NCBI GenBank assembly: GCA_902566785.1
Contig: CACFKI010000003.1
Location: 1-64,000 of the forward strand
Length of the DNA: 64,000 nucleotides
Direction of reading: 5' to 3'
Source: an uncultured Pelagibacteraceae bacterium
GTDB lineage: Bacteria; Pseudomonadota; Alphaproteobacteria; Pelagibacterales; Pelagibacteraceae
Shown here: positions 39,979-49,847 of the stretch, piece after piece
Position numbering within the stretch: position 1 is the first letter of the stretch
Layout: every line of letters begins with the position of its first letter
Translations under genes and position numbers: made by a program
Notes under the pieces: model-generated
Databases searched by the model: none
What the model was told of the DNA's origin: nothing
What the model saw: the letters and a program-made list of their open reading frames with translations, nothing else

Positions 39979-40518
39979 TTGAAAAAACTTAAAATGATTA
40001 TAAAAACCAAGTTTAAAGATTTAGTTATACATATCAATAAGCCTTATAGAGATAAAAGAGGTTATCTTAAAGAATTACTTAGAGAAAATAAAATTAAGAA
40101 AAAATTTGTAGTTTCTATTCTTTCATTTTCAAAGAAGAATGTATTAAGGGGCTTACATTTCCAAACTAAAAATCCTCAAGGTAAATATGTATCTGTTTTA
40201 AAAGGTAAAATTTTTGATGTAGCGGTAGATTTAAGAAAAAATTCTAAAACTTTTGGAAAATATTTTTCGTGTATTTTAAGTGAATACAATTTTAAATCCA
40301 TTTATATTCCTCCTGGGTTCGCGCATGGTTTTATGACATTAGAGAAAGAAAACTATGTTCTTTATAGTTGTACAAAATATCGAAGTGCCCAATCTGAAAA
40401 ATCAATAAAATTTAACGATAAAAATTTAAAAATAAGATGGCCATTAAAAAAACCAATTCTTTCAAAAAGAGATAGAAATGCTATGGATTTTAATATGTAT
40501 AAAAATAAAAATTTGTGA
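39979..40518 (+). CDS. rfbC: dTDP-4-dehydrorhamnose 3,5-epimerase
   Basis: RGLHFQTKNPQGKYVSVLKGKIFDVAVDLRKNSKTFGK, IYIPPGFAHGFMTL. Confidence 0.92.
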   Translation: MKKLKMIIKTKFKDLVIHINKPYRDKRGYLKELLRENKIKKKFVVSILSFSKKNVLRGLHFQTKNPQGKYVSVLKGKIFDVAVDLRKNSKTFGKYFSCILSEYNFKSIYIPPGFAHGFMTLEKENYVLYSCTKYRSAQSEKSIKFNDKNLKIRWPLKKPILSKRDRNAMDFNMYKNKNL

Positions 40519-41228
40519 TGAAAAATAAAATTTTAGTAACTGGAGGTGGTGGAAGATTTGCAAAAGTTCTTGCAAAATATAATCAAAAGTTAAATTTATT
40601 CTTCGTTAATAAAAAAGAATGTAATATTCTAAATGAAAATTCAATTAATAAAGCAATTAAAAGAATCAAACCAAAAATAATTTTTCATTGTGCAGGATTA
40701 TCCAGACCCATGTCTGTTCATGAAAAAAATATCGAAAAGAGTATAGATGCAAACATAATAGGAACAGCAAATATTGTTAAAGCATGTAAAAGGAAAAAAA
40801 TAAAATTAATCTATTTTTCGACAGGATATGTTTACAATGGGTCAAAAGGTAATTATGCAGAAAATGATGGCACAAAACCTTTCAATAATTATGGTTTATC
40901 TAAATTAGGTGGTGAGTGTGCAGTGTCTATGTATAATAATTCTTTAATATTAAGAATTACAATGATTGAAAAACCATTTCCATACAATAAAGCATTTTAT
41001 GATTTAAAAAGTAATTTTATGTTCCATGAAGATTTAGTGAAAATTTTGCCAAAAATAATAAGTCAAAAGGGTATTTTAAATGTTGGAGGACCATCTCAAT
41101 CAGTATTTAATTTTGCTAAAAAAACAAAAAAAAATTTAAAAAAAATTTCAGCTAAAAAAAACTCATCTTTGCCCTTGAATCAAACAATGAATCTAAAAAA
41201 ATTAAAAAAAATATTATGGAAAAATTAA
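40515..41228 (+). CDS. dTDP-4-dehydrorhamnose reductase-like SDR
   Basis: ILVTGGGGRFAKVLA, KPKIIFHCAGLSRP, FSTGYVYNGSKGNYAENDGTKPFNNYGLSKLGGE. Confidence 0.78.
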   Translation: MMKNKILVTGGGGRFAKVLAKYNQKLNLFFVNKKECNILNENSINKAIKRIKPKIIFHCAGLSRPMSVHEKNIEKSIDANIIGTANIVKACKRKKIKLIYFSTGYVYNGSKGNYAENDGTKPFNNYGLSKLGGECAVSMYNNSLILRITMIEKPFPYNKAFYDLKSNFMFHEDLVKILPKIISQKGILNVGGPSQSVFNFAKKTKKNLKKISAKKNSSLPLNQTMNLKKLKKILWKN

Positions 41229-41890
41229 ATCCTATTATAAAAAAATTGAATAAAATTTATTATTTCTTATTTAAAGAAAGATTTTCAAAAAAGATAAATT
41301 TTGAATTTGATAATGTATTTAGGTGGGATTTAATTGAGCATTTAGATAATAAGTATAAGTTTTCTGACTATTTGGAGGTTGGTTGTAATGATGATGAACT
41401 TTTCTCTAAAATAAAAATTAAAAACAAAATTGGAATAGATCCTGTTGTGGGGGGAAATATGAAAATTACTAGTGATGATTTTTTTAAGCAGAATAAAAAC
41501 AAATATGATTGCGTATTTATAGATGGTCTACATATATATGATCAAGTAAAACGAGATATTGTAAATTCTTCAAAGTGTTTAAAAGAAAATGGTTTTATTT
41601 TAGTCCATGACTGTTTGCCAAGATCCCTATCTGCTCAAGCAGTTCCTAGACATAGATATAATTGGAATGGGGATGTTTGGAAAGCAATTGTTGATTTAAG
41701 AAGGGACCCCGATTTGGAAATATTCACATGCCTTGCAGATGAAGGAATAGCTGTAATTCAAAACAAAAAAAATTCAAATACTCTTAAAATTGATAAAAAT
41801 ATTTCAGATCTAAAATTCAGGGACTTTTACTACAATCATAAAGAGTATATGAGGCCAATTTCCTTCTCAGAGTTCAAGGATAAATACTAA
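41216..41890 (+). CDS. class I SAM-dependent methyltransferase-like protein
   Basis: SDYLEVGCNDDELFSKI, YDCVFIDGLHIYDQVKRDIVNSSKCLKENGFILVHDC. Confidence 0.78.
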   Translation: MEKLNPIIKKLNKIYYFLFKERFSKKINFEFDNVFRWDLIEHLDNKYKFSDYLEVGCNDDELFSKIKIKNKIGIDPVVGGNMKITSDDFFKQNKNKYDCVFIDGLHIYDQVKRDIVNSSKCLKENGFILVHDCLPRSLSAQAVPRHRYNWNGDVWKAIVDLRRDPDLEIFTCLADEGIAVIQNKKNSNTLKIDKNISDLKFRDFYYNHKEYMRPISFSEFKDKY

Positions 41891-41944
41891 ATTCTATCAA
41901 ATTTAATTTGAATTTTATAATACGCTCTGTATATCTTCACCTTT

Positions 41945-42980
41945 GTGAGAATAGAAGAAGAACTTAAATTAGATTATTCAGATGTTTTGTTTAGACCTAA
42001 ACGGAGCACATTAAAAAGTAGAAAAGACGTTAATCTCCTTAGAACATACAAATTTAAATATAGTAAAAATGAGTGGTCAGGAATTCCAATTATGGCTGCA
42101 AATATGGATGGTGTTGGAGAACTTGGAATAGCAGATAAATTAAATGAATATGGAATGATAACTTGTTTAACAAAACAACATGACGTTAAAAAAATTAAAC
42201 AATTTAAAGGTATTAAAAAAATACATCCCAACATTGCATTAAGTGTAGGAATTAAAAAAGGAAGATTTCGAGAATTTAGATAAAGTTTTAAAAGAATTTG
42301 GGTTTTTTAAATTTATTTGTATTGATGTTGCAAACGGTTATTCCGAACATTTTACATCATTTGTTAAATCCATAAGAGATAAATATCCTACGAAAACAAT
42401 TATTGCTGGGAATGTTGTTACAGCAGATATGACTCAAGAATTAGTACTAAGTGGAGCTGATATAATTAAAGTTGGCATTGGTCCAGGAAGTGTTTGTACA
42501 ACAAGAATTCAAACTGGAGTAGGCTACCCACAATTAAGTGCTGTCATGGAGTGCGCTGATGCAGCTCATGGATTAGGTGCACATATAATTGCTGATGGTG
42601 GATGCACATGCCCTGGTGATGTTGCAAAAGGTTTTGGTGGAGGTGCTGATTTTGTAATGCTGGGTGGAATGTTAGCTGGACATGATGAAGGGAGAGGCAA
42701 GGTAGTAAAAGTAAATGGTTCTAAATATATTGAATTTTATGGTTCCAGTTCAGATGTAGCAAATAAAAAACATTATGGTGGTTTGTCAGATTATAGGAGC
42801 AGTGAAGGAAGAAATGTTAGAGTAAAATATAGAGGTAAAATTAAAGATACAATTTTAAATATTTTAGGTGGAGTAAGAAGTAGCTGTACATATGTTGGGG
42901 CTCCATCATTAAAGCAACTAAGCAAATGTACTACGTTTGTTAGAGTCAGTAAGCAATTTAATGATACATTTACTAAATAA
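41945..42980 (+). pseudogene. guaC: GMP reductase, split into two frames by a one-nucleotide indel
   Basis: ORF 41945-42283 gives the GuaC N-terminus (LDYSDVLFRPKRSTLKSRKDV, PIMAANMDGVG); the rest ([13 protein letters not shown]...[14 protein letters not shown]...[24 protein letters not shown]) continues in the other frame after A6 at 42254-42259. Confidence 0.9.
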
Positions 42981-42988
42981 GTTATTTT

Positions 42989-43019
42989 TTATTAAATAAT
43001 AGATATTTAATAATTTTTA
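42989..43019 (+). terminator. AT-only inverted repeat followed by T-run, downstream of guaC
   Basis: TTATTAAAT-AATAGAT-ATTTAATAA-TTTTTA. Confidence 0.4.
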
Positions 43020-43034
43020 TGATTTATTTGCGAG

Positions 43035-44006
43035 ATGAATAATCAGAAAATTAATTTAAATCTTCCTACAAGAGTTCCAAGCTCAATAATCAGTGATTAT
43101 TTTACTAAAAATTATCAAAAAATTAATACAGAGTTTTTTGAATTTCAATTTGATTGGTTAAATAGAGCATATGCTGCATTTAAAGATTTTGATAAATATT
43201 TAATTTTAGCCTATTTGTTTAGAAAAACTTTTTTTTCATATTCTGAATTATTTAAAGTTATCTCATTTGAAAATTTTTTTTCTAACAAAACTTTAGAGGT
43301 AGAAAAGTTTAACATTATTGATATCTCAAAGGATTTAATGATTTCAAAGGAAACAACTAGGAGAAAAATTCTTGAATTCGAGAGAGATGGAATTATTAGT
43401 AAGAACAAAAAAATAATTACATTAAATTTTGATGCATTTAATATACACAGACCTGAAGCAAGTATTGTATCTTTTTCTAGGCTTTTAGCTTCTATGTCAA
43501 AAATTTTATATGATAATAAAGTTTTCAAAAAAACTTATCAAAGAGAATTTTATGTGGAAAAGATTAAAAAAAAATTTACTCAGATATGGGGTATTTTTTT
43601 AGATTATCAAATAAATTATATTGTTTCTAGATCAGCTTTGCTAAAAAATGATATTGAAATGTTTCATATTTTTGGTTCGTTGGTTTACAACCAAAACTTA
43701 TTTATGAAAAAAAATGGAAAATCAAATCATTATAGAGATGAATGGTGGAGGGATATTGTCCACATGGGTGACAAAAAAGGTATTAGCGCAATGACAATAA
43801 GTGATTTAACAGGCATTCCAAGACCAACTGTTATTAGAAAATTAAAAAAACTTTTAGATGGAAGAAATGTAATTAAAGATAAAAATAATCTTTATTCGTT
43901 TAAAGATGGTCCATTAATGAAGAAATTTAATGATATTAGAATGCAAAATGTAGAAGCGCTCTCAAATACTATTTCTAGTATAAATAATATAGTAATCGAA
44001 AATTAA
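43035..44006 (+). CDS. putative transcriptional regulator with two helix-turn-helix segments
   Basis: DISKDLMISKETTRRKILEFERDGIISKNKK and ISAMTISDLTGIPRPTVIRKLKKLLDGRNVIK both fit winged HTH. Confidence 0.6.
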   Translation: MNNQKINLNLPTRVPSSIISDYFTKNYQKINTEFFEFQFDWLNRAYAAFKDFDKYLILAYLFRKTFFSYSELFKVISFENFFSNKTLEVEKFNIIDISKDLMISKETTRRKILEFERDGIISKNKKIITLNFDAFNIHRPEASIVSFSRLLASMSKILYDNKVFKKTYQREFYVEKIKKKFTQIWGIFLDYQINYIVSRSALLKNDIEMFHIFGSLVYNQNLFMKKNGKSNHYRDEWWRDIVHMGDKKGISAMTISDLTGIPRPTVIRKLKKLLDGRNVIKDKNNLYSFKDGPLMKKFNDIRMQNVEALSNTISSINNIVIEN

Positions 44007-44269
44007 ATTGAGATAATAATTCCTGTAACAACAATAACTGCAGCAACTAAACTAAAGAAAATTGTAGACTCAAGTTTTTCTTTTTTTTGATTTTCTCTTA
44101 CTTTGTTTAAAAGTGTATTGATATCTACTCTTTTTTTTTGATTTTTTAATGAGTGAAGGTCTCCTTCATAATTTTGGGTCTCAACTGAATTATTACTGAT
44201 ATGTTCTCCACTCATATAAATCCAATTAAAGCATACATATCCCACACGGACAATATTTTCTTTGTCCAA
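44003..44269 (-). CDS. small protein with C-terminal TM segment (true start probably the later MSGEHIS)
   Basis: ESTIFFSLVAAVIVVTGIIISI at C-terminus. Confidence 0.55.
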   Translation of the reverse strand: MDKENIVRVGYVCFNWIYMSGEHISNNSVETQNYEGDLHSLKNQKKRVDINTLLNKVRENQKKEKLESTIFFSLVAAVIVVTGIIISI

Positions 44270-44306
44270 ATTGGGTTTGTAAAAAATTATTTGACCAAAT
44301 TGAGTT

Positions 44307-46745
44307 TTATATAGATTTATAGTCTATTTGATTGAGTTTTTTTGTTAAGTAATTCGCTTTATATTTAATTTTTTCGATTTCTATTTCTATGTTGCCTTCG
44401 TTAAGTTGCGACAAGTTTTCAATGCCTACAAAACCGAAGGCAAGATTTTTTTTGTAATTAAAGGAATAGTTAGCTGAAGTTGTTCTTCCTATTATTTTTC
44501 CATTTAAATAAATAGGCTCATCGTGCAGCATCAATGGTTTACCTGGTTCGCTGTTTTGTAAAGTTAGCATCACAAATTGTTTTTTTAGTTTTTTATTTCT
44601 AATATCTTGTAAAGCTTTCTTTCCAACAAAATCGATATTTTTTTTATAACTTATTGCAAAATCAAGTTTGGCCTCATATTGATTTTCCTCTGGCGAAATA
44701 TCATATCCCCAATGTAAAAATCCACTTTCCATTCTCATAATATCCATTGCATGAACACCGCAGTGGCTCAATTGATACTTTTTACCAGCATTAACTATTA
44801 AATTGTAAATTTCTTTTGCTTTAGACATATCGATATATAATTCATAACCTAGTTCTCCAACATAGGATAATCTTTGAACCCAAACATTTATATCATTGAT
44901 TTGAATGTTTTTTCCTATTCCAAACTTGAAATTAGAATTTGAAAAATCATTTTTACTTAAATCACTCATCAAGTCTCTACTTTTGGGTCCAAATATACCA
45001 AGTGTGCAAAAATCATCTGTTACATCAATTAATTTTGTATTTTCTGAAATATGTTTTTTTATGTGAAATTTATCTCTTTCTCTGTTGGCTGCTGCCGTAA
45101 TAATTCTAAAATGATTATCAGCTAAACAAATTACTGTTAGGTCAGTTTCAATACCTCCATCAATATTTAACATTTGTGTATAAGTACATTTTCCTATTTC
45201 TTTTTTAATGTTAGCTGTACAAATTCTTTGTAAATCTTCATAACAGTTTTCTCCCTTTAGTTCATATTTTGAAAAAGGAGTAAGTTCAAAAAGACCTACA
45301 TTTTTTCTGGTATTAATAGTTTCATATTCTGCTGAAGGAAACCAATTTTGATAATTATAAGAATATTTGTATTCTGGTTTTATCCCGTTTAGAGAATACC
45401 ACATTGGTCTTTCGTACCCTCCTGATACACCAAAACAGGCTCCCGCATTTTTTAATTCATCATGGTATGGAACTAATTTTTGATTACGTGATGTTTTATG
45501 TTGTTTGAATGGCCAATGCATTCCATATAAATCTCCAAGAGTTTCAGTAATTCTTTCTTTTATAAATTTTATTTCTGAATGGAAATTTTGAAATCTTTTA
45601 ATATCATAAATGAATAAATCCTCATTAATATGACCATTCATTAACCATTCTGCTGTGACTTTGCCAACTCCCCCGCCACTTCCAATTCCAATACTATTTA
45701 AGCCACAACATACAAATAAATTTTTAAAATCAGGAACTTCACCTAATAATGTATTGGTATCAGGTGTAAAAGATTCAGGGCCTGAAAAAAATTTTCTTAT
45801 TCCAGCTTTTTCTAAAATTGGAACTCTTTTTAATGCAGCTTCTAAATATGGTTCAAAATGTTCAAAATTTTCTGGAAATTCTCCATAAGAGAAATCTTCA
45901 GGGACTCTGTTTGTTTTATCAAATGCTGGTATTGATTTTCCCTCAAAAATTCCAATTAACATTTTGCCTGCATCCTCTTTTAAATATAAACTGTCATTAA
46001 AATCTCTAAGAACTGGTATATTTTTTGGGAGTTCTTTTATTGGTTCAGTAATTACATAAAAGTGTTCTGCTGGATATAATGGAATACTAAATCCCATGTC
46101 TTCTCCAATTTGCCTTGACCACATACCTGTTGCCAAAACTACATACTCACATTCTATTGTTTTATTTTTAACTTTTACACCGGTTACTCTTCCATTTTTT
46201 TTTAAAATTTTTTCTACTGGAGATTGTTCAAATATTTTAACACCCTCTTTTCTTGCAGCCTTTGCTAATAAATTTGTAACTCCAATTGGATCTGCCTGAC
46301 CATCCCCAGGCATAAAAATTCCACCTAATATATTTTTTTTGTTTATTATCGGATAAGTTTTTTCTACATCGTTAGTATCTAATACTTTTACATCAACATC
46401 ATATAATTGAGCTGTAGTTGCTTGTCTCTTTAGCTCCTGCCATCTACCTTCAGTTGTTGCTATTGATAAAGCTCCATTAAGTTTTAGACCACTTGAGAAA
46501 TCAACTTCCTTTTCAAGCTTTTTGTACAATTCTAATGAATATTTTCTAATTTTTGTTATACCAGCTGATGGACCTAGTTGACTTACAAGACCAGCTGCGT
46601 GCCAAGTTGTACCTGATGTAAGCTGATCTCTTTCTAAAAGAATTATATTTTTCCAACCAAACTTTGCTAAATGATAAGCAGTTGAGGTTCCAACAACTCC
46701 TCCTCCAATTACAACAACTTTTGCCGTATTTGGAATTTCATTCAT
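44307..46745 (-). CDS. FAD-dependent dimethylglycine/sarcosine dehydrogenase-like with GcvT-like C-terminal domain
   Basis: AKVVVIGGGVVGTSTAYHLAKFGWKNIILLERDQLTSGTTWHAAGLVSQLG; C-terminal SYVGELGYELYIDM, HCGVHAMDIMRMESGFLHWGYDISPEENQYEA. Confidence 0.92.
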   Translation of the reverse strand: MNEIPNTAKVVVIGGGVVGTSTAYHLAKFGWKNIILLERDQLTSGTTWHAAGLVSQLGPSAGITKIRKYSLELYKKLEKEVDFSSGLKLNGALSIATTEGRWQELKRQATTAQLYDVDVKVLDTNDVEKTYPIINKKNILGGIFMPGDGQADPIGVTNLLAKAARKEGVKIFEQSPVEKILKKNGRVTGVKVKNKTIECEYVVLATGMWSRQIGEDMGFSIPLYPAEHFYVITEPIKELPKNIPVLRDFNDSLYLKEDAGKMLIGIFEGKSIPAFDKTNRVPEDFSYGEFPENFEHFEPYLEAALKRVPILEKAGIRKFFSGPESFTPDTNTLLGEVPDFKNLFVCCGLNSIGIGSGGGVGKVTAEWLMNGHINEDLFIYDIKRFQNFHSEIKFIKERITETLGDLYGMHWPFKQHKTSRNQKLVPYHDELKNAGACFGVSGGYERPMWYSLNGIKPEYKYSYNYQNWFPSAEYETINTRKNVGLFELTPFSKYELKGENCYEDLQRICTANIKKEIGKCTYTQMLNIDGGIETDLTVICLADNHFRIITAAANRERDKFHIKKHISENTKLIDVTDDFCTLGIFGPKSRDLMSDLSKNDFSNSNFKFGIGKNIQINDINVWVQRLSYVGELGYELYIDMSKAKEIYNLIVNAGKKYQLSHCGVHAMDIMRMESGFLHWGYDISPEENQYEAKLDFAISYKKNIDFVGKKALQDIRNKKLKKQFVMLTLQNSEPGKPLMLHDEPIYLNGKIIGRTTSANYSFNYKKNLAFGFVGIENLSQLNEGNIEIEIEKIKYKANYLTKKLNQIDYKSI

Positions 46746-47186
46746 TTAAATCATTTGAATCCCTACCCCAGTTTTTGGGTAGGTGTATAAATTGTAATTG
46801 GCTGTCAATTCTTCGTTGGCCTTTATGTCTCTTACAGCAACCATAAAGAAATATTTAGCGTCACTTTTTTCGTGTAGGTTGTAAAATAAATTTTCACCTG
46901 TTTTATCTCCATTCTCAAATTTTTTTACTGTTGCATTTAAGTCAATTTTGTCCCCAAATTTCAACTTAGGCAACACATCTGATACCATTCTAATTATTGT
47001 AGGTTCGTTTGAATGATTATAAAAACCTCCTAATGGTGTTCTAATATATTTATTTTCAAACTGCTCATCCCTTATATGAGTTATGCCAATAAATGTATTT
47101 TTTTTTATATCTACATTAGTGAATAAGCCAAGGCCTTCGATCGGTGAGTTTTTAATCGTTAATCCATCTGGAAGTGGTCTATACAT
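46746..47186 (-). CDS. SET-domain protein
   Basis: PIEGLGLFTNVDIKKNTFIG, GGFYNHSNEPTI, VRDIKANEELTANYNLY match SET motifs. Confidence 0.75.
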   Translation of the reverse strand: MYRPLPDGLTIKNSPIEGLGLFTNVDIKKNTFIGITHIRDEQFENKYIRTPLGGFYNHSNEPTIIRMVSDVLPKLKFGDKIDLNATVKKFENGDKTGENLFYNLHEKSDAKYFFMVAVRDIKANEELTANYNLYTYPKTGVGIQMI

Positions 47187-48301
47187 TATGCAATTACCTC
47201 ATTAGCTGAAATATACTTATGACCAAAAGTATCCGCAACAGCTTTATGTGTCACATTTCCTTTACAAACATTTAATCCAGCTAAGAAGTTTTGATCATCA
47301 TTTAAGGCTTTTCTATAGCCGTTATTTGCCAATTTAGATAAAAAAGGCAAAGTAGCTTTATTAAGTGCTAAAGTTGATGTTCGAGGAACTCCACCTGGCA
47401 TATTAGCTACACAATAATGGACAATGTCGTCAACTATATAAGTCGGTTCAGCATGAGTGGTTGGTTTACTTGTTTCAACACATCCACCTTGGTCAATCGC
47501 TACATCAACAATAACTGATCCTTTTTTCATTAATTTTAACATATCTTTTGTAACAAGTTTTGGTGCCTCAGCTCCAGGGATTAACACTCCGCCAACCAAC
47601 AAATCTGCATCTGAAATAAGTTTTTTTAAATCAATATTATCGCTTTGTTGAGGAATTATTTTATTTCCGAACTTTTCTGTTAATTGCTTTAATCTTTTTT
47701 CTGATTTATCAACAATATGAACTTTTGCTTGCATACCTGTTGCTATCTCTGCAGCATTTTCTCCGACTACTCCTCCACCTAAAATTACAACAGTTCCCCC
47801 TTCTACACCTGGTGCTCCTCCTAACAATACTCCTCGACCTTTTTGATTTTTTTCTAAACAATGCGCACCTGCTTGAACTGACATTCTTCCTGCTACAGCG
47901 CTCATTGGAGCTAACAAAGGTAATCTACCATTATTATCTGTAACTGTCTCATATGCTATGCACACAGCCTTAGAATTTATTAAACCCTCTGTTAGTTCTT
48001 TAGCGGCAGCTAAATGCAAATAAGTAAAAACGATTTGATTTTCTTTAATCATTTTTACCTCGTTAGATAATGGCTCTTTAACCTTAACAATTATTTCACT
48101 ATCACTGAAAATGTCTTGCGCGTCATTAACTATCTTTGCACCTGCTGTTTTGTATTGATCGTTATCAAATCCAGCTTCATGTCCTCCATTATTTTCCACT
48201 AAAACCTCATGACCACTTGAAACCAACGATTTTACACTGTCGGGAGTAAGGCCTATTCTATTCTCTTGAGGCTTAATTTCTTTAGGTACGCCAATTTTCA
48301 T
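47186..48301 (-). CDS. ald: alanine dehydrogenase
   Basis: MKIGVPKEIKPQENRIGLTPDSV, FTYLHLAAAKELT, VVILGGGVVGENAAEIATGM, NMPGGVPRTST. Confidence 0.96.
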   Translation of the reverse strand: MKIGVPKEIKPQENRIGLTPDSVKSLVSSGHEVLVENNGGHEAGFDNDQYKTAGAKIVNDAQDIFSDSEIIVKVKEPLSNEVKMIKENQIVFTYLHLAAAKELTEGLINSKAVCIAYETVTDNNGRLPLLAPMSAVAGRMSVQAGAHCLEKNQKGRGVLLGGAPGVEGGTVVILGGGVVGENAAEIATGMQAKVHIVDKSEKRLKQLTEKFGNKIIPQQSDNIDLKKLISDADLLVGGVLIPGAEAPKLVTKDMLKLMKKGSVIVDVAIDQGGCVETSKPTTHAEPTYIVDDIVHYCVANMPGGVPRTSTLALNKATLPFLSKLANNGYRKALNDDQNFLAGLNVCKGNVTHKAVADTFGHKYISANEVIA

Positions 48302-48307
48302 TGAAAA

Positions 48308-49654
48308 TTAATTTTTTTTGGATTTTGAATACTTTGTTATACCAGTTCTAAGTTTTTCAATTATTTCATCAATGTGTTTTTTTTCTGAAATAAACATTGG
48401 TGCAATAATTAAACAATCTCCTGTTGCTTTAAAATTAACTCCAACTTCATAACAATGTTTAAAACAAGTATATCCTGCCCGACCAGGTTTTTTGTCCATT
48501 TTAATATCTATGCCACCCATCATTCCATAACCCCTAATATTATCTACTACATCTATATCTTTTAATGAAAATAATGCTTCTTGAAAATAAGATGACATTT
48601 CTTTTGCTCTATTAAAAATATCTTCCTTTTCAAAAATATCTTGAACAGCTAAAGCGGCAGCAACTGATATTGGAATTCCTGAATATGTATAACCATGAAA
48701 CAATTCTATTGTTCCTGTAGGGGATCCGTCCATAATACCATCGTAAATTTCTTCTTTGCATGCAACTACACCCATGGGAACAATTCCATTAGTTGTTGCC
48801 TTTGCCATTGTCATTATGTCTGGTGTAACTCCGAATTCTTGTGAACCAAATGCAGAACCCATTCTTCCCCATCCAGTAATCACTTCATCAAAAATCAAAA
48901 GTATTCCATGTTTATCGCAAATCTCTCTTAATCTTTGTAAGTAACCTTTTGGAGGAACTAACGTTCCTGTTGAACCAGCAACAGGCTCTACTATACATGC
49001 AGCAATATTTTCAGCTCCAAAATTTGTGCAAATTCTCTCTAAATCATCTGCTAACTCCATTCCTGTTTCTGGTTGACCAGAAATAAATTTGTGTTCTGGT
49101 AAATGTGTATGTCTCATATGAACAACGCCTGGCATTAATATGCTAGCAAATGTTTTTACATTATTAATCATTCCACCAACTGAAGTAGCGCCAATATTCA
49201 TACCGTGATAAGCTCTTTCTCTTCCAACAAATCTAAATCTATTTCCTTCTCCTCTAGCTTTGTGATAAGCAACTGCAATTTTTATTGCAGTCTCAACAGC
49301 TGTAGATCCACAAATTGTATAAAAAATTCTATTTAAATTTCCTGGAGTGTGCTTAGAAATTCTTGTAGCCAGTTCAAATGATCCACCAAAACCTTGTTGA
49401 AACGGTTGACAATAATCTAAAGTTTCAAGTTGTTTTGTTATTGCATTTATAATTTCTTTTCTTCCATGACCCAAAGGATTACAAAACAATCCTGAGCTAG
49501 CATCAATTAAGGTTTCTCCATGATGATTTTTCATGTAAACACCTTTTGCCTCAGTAATTAATCTTGGATTTTCTTTAAATTCTTTATTTGTTGTAAACGG
49601 CATCCAATGCTCGTTAAGAGAATTGGGCATTTTGAATTTGTTTTCTGAGCTCAT
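48308..49654 (-). CDS. class III aminotransferase, omega-amino acid (beta-alanine/taurine):pyruvate type
   Basis: LNEHWMPFTTNKEFKENPRLITEAKGVYM, GRERAYHGMNIGATSVGG, LLIFDEVITGWGRMG, FHGYTYSGIPISVAAALA. Confidence 0.9.
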   Translation of the reverse strand: MSSENKFKMPNSLNEHWMPFTTNKEFKENPRLITEAKGVYMKNHHGETLIDASSGLFCNPLGHGRKEIINAITKQLETLDYCQPFQQGFGGSFELATRISKHTPGNLNRIFYTICGSTAVETAIKIAVAYHKARGEGNRFRFVGRERAYHGMNIGATSVGGMINNVKTFASILMPGVVHMRHTHLPEHKFISGQPETGMELADDLERICTNFGAENIAACIVEPVAGSTGTLVPPKGYLQRLREICDKHGILLIFDEVITGWGRMGSAFGSQEFGVTPDIMTMAKATTNGIVPMGVVACKEEIYDGIMDGSPTGTIELFHGYTYSGIPISVAAALAVQDIFEKEDIFNRAKEMSSYFQEALFSLKDIDVVDNIRGYGMMGGIDIKMDKKPGRAGYTCFKHCYEVGVNFKATGDCLIIAPMFISEKKHIDEIIEKLRTGITKYSKSKKN

Positions 49655-49778
49655 TTTTTTTAATTTTATTATCTTTAATTAAATAGACTAATTTTGTGAT
49701 CCTCTCTATAAAAATCGTAATTATAAACTTCAATTCTAAGTTGTAAATGATTTATTAATAAGAACAGTTCAAATAAAT

Positions 49779-49795
49779 GACCATTTACAATGGTC
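49779..49795. promoter_or_regulatory. perfect inverted repeat, candidate operator for the tau-like operon
   Basis: GACCATT-TAC-AATGGTC in the divergent region between aminotransferase and tauA-like gene. Confidence 0.5.
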
Positions 49796-49847
49796 TCAAA
49801 TTCTAATTAAATTGCGTTTTTAAATTTAAAAAAGAACAGGAGATAAA

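Noticed and set aside
42254-42260. A AAA AAG as a canonical -1 ribosomal slippery heptamer in guaC
   Set aside because: Zero-frame codon boundaries (AAA AAA GGA) do not fit X XXY YYZ, and a +1/-2 shift is required; homopolymer indel is simpler
44262-44303. Repeated CCAAATTGGGTTT / CCAAATTGAGTTT
   Set aside because: Only two imperfect copies in AT-rich intergenic sequence; no clear role
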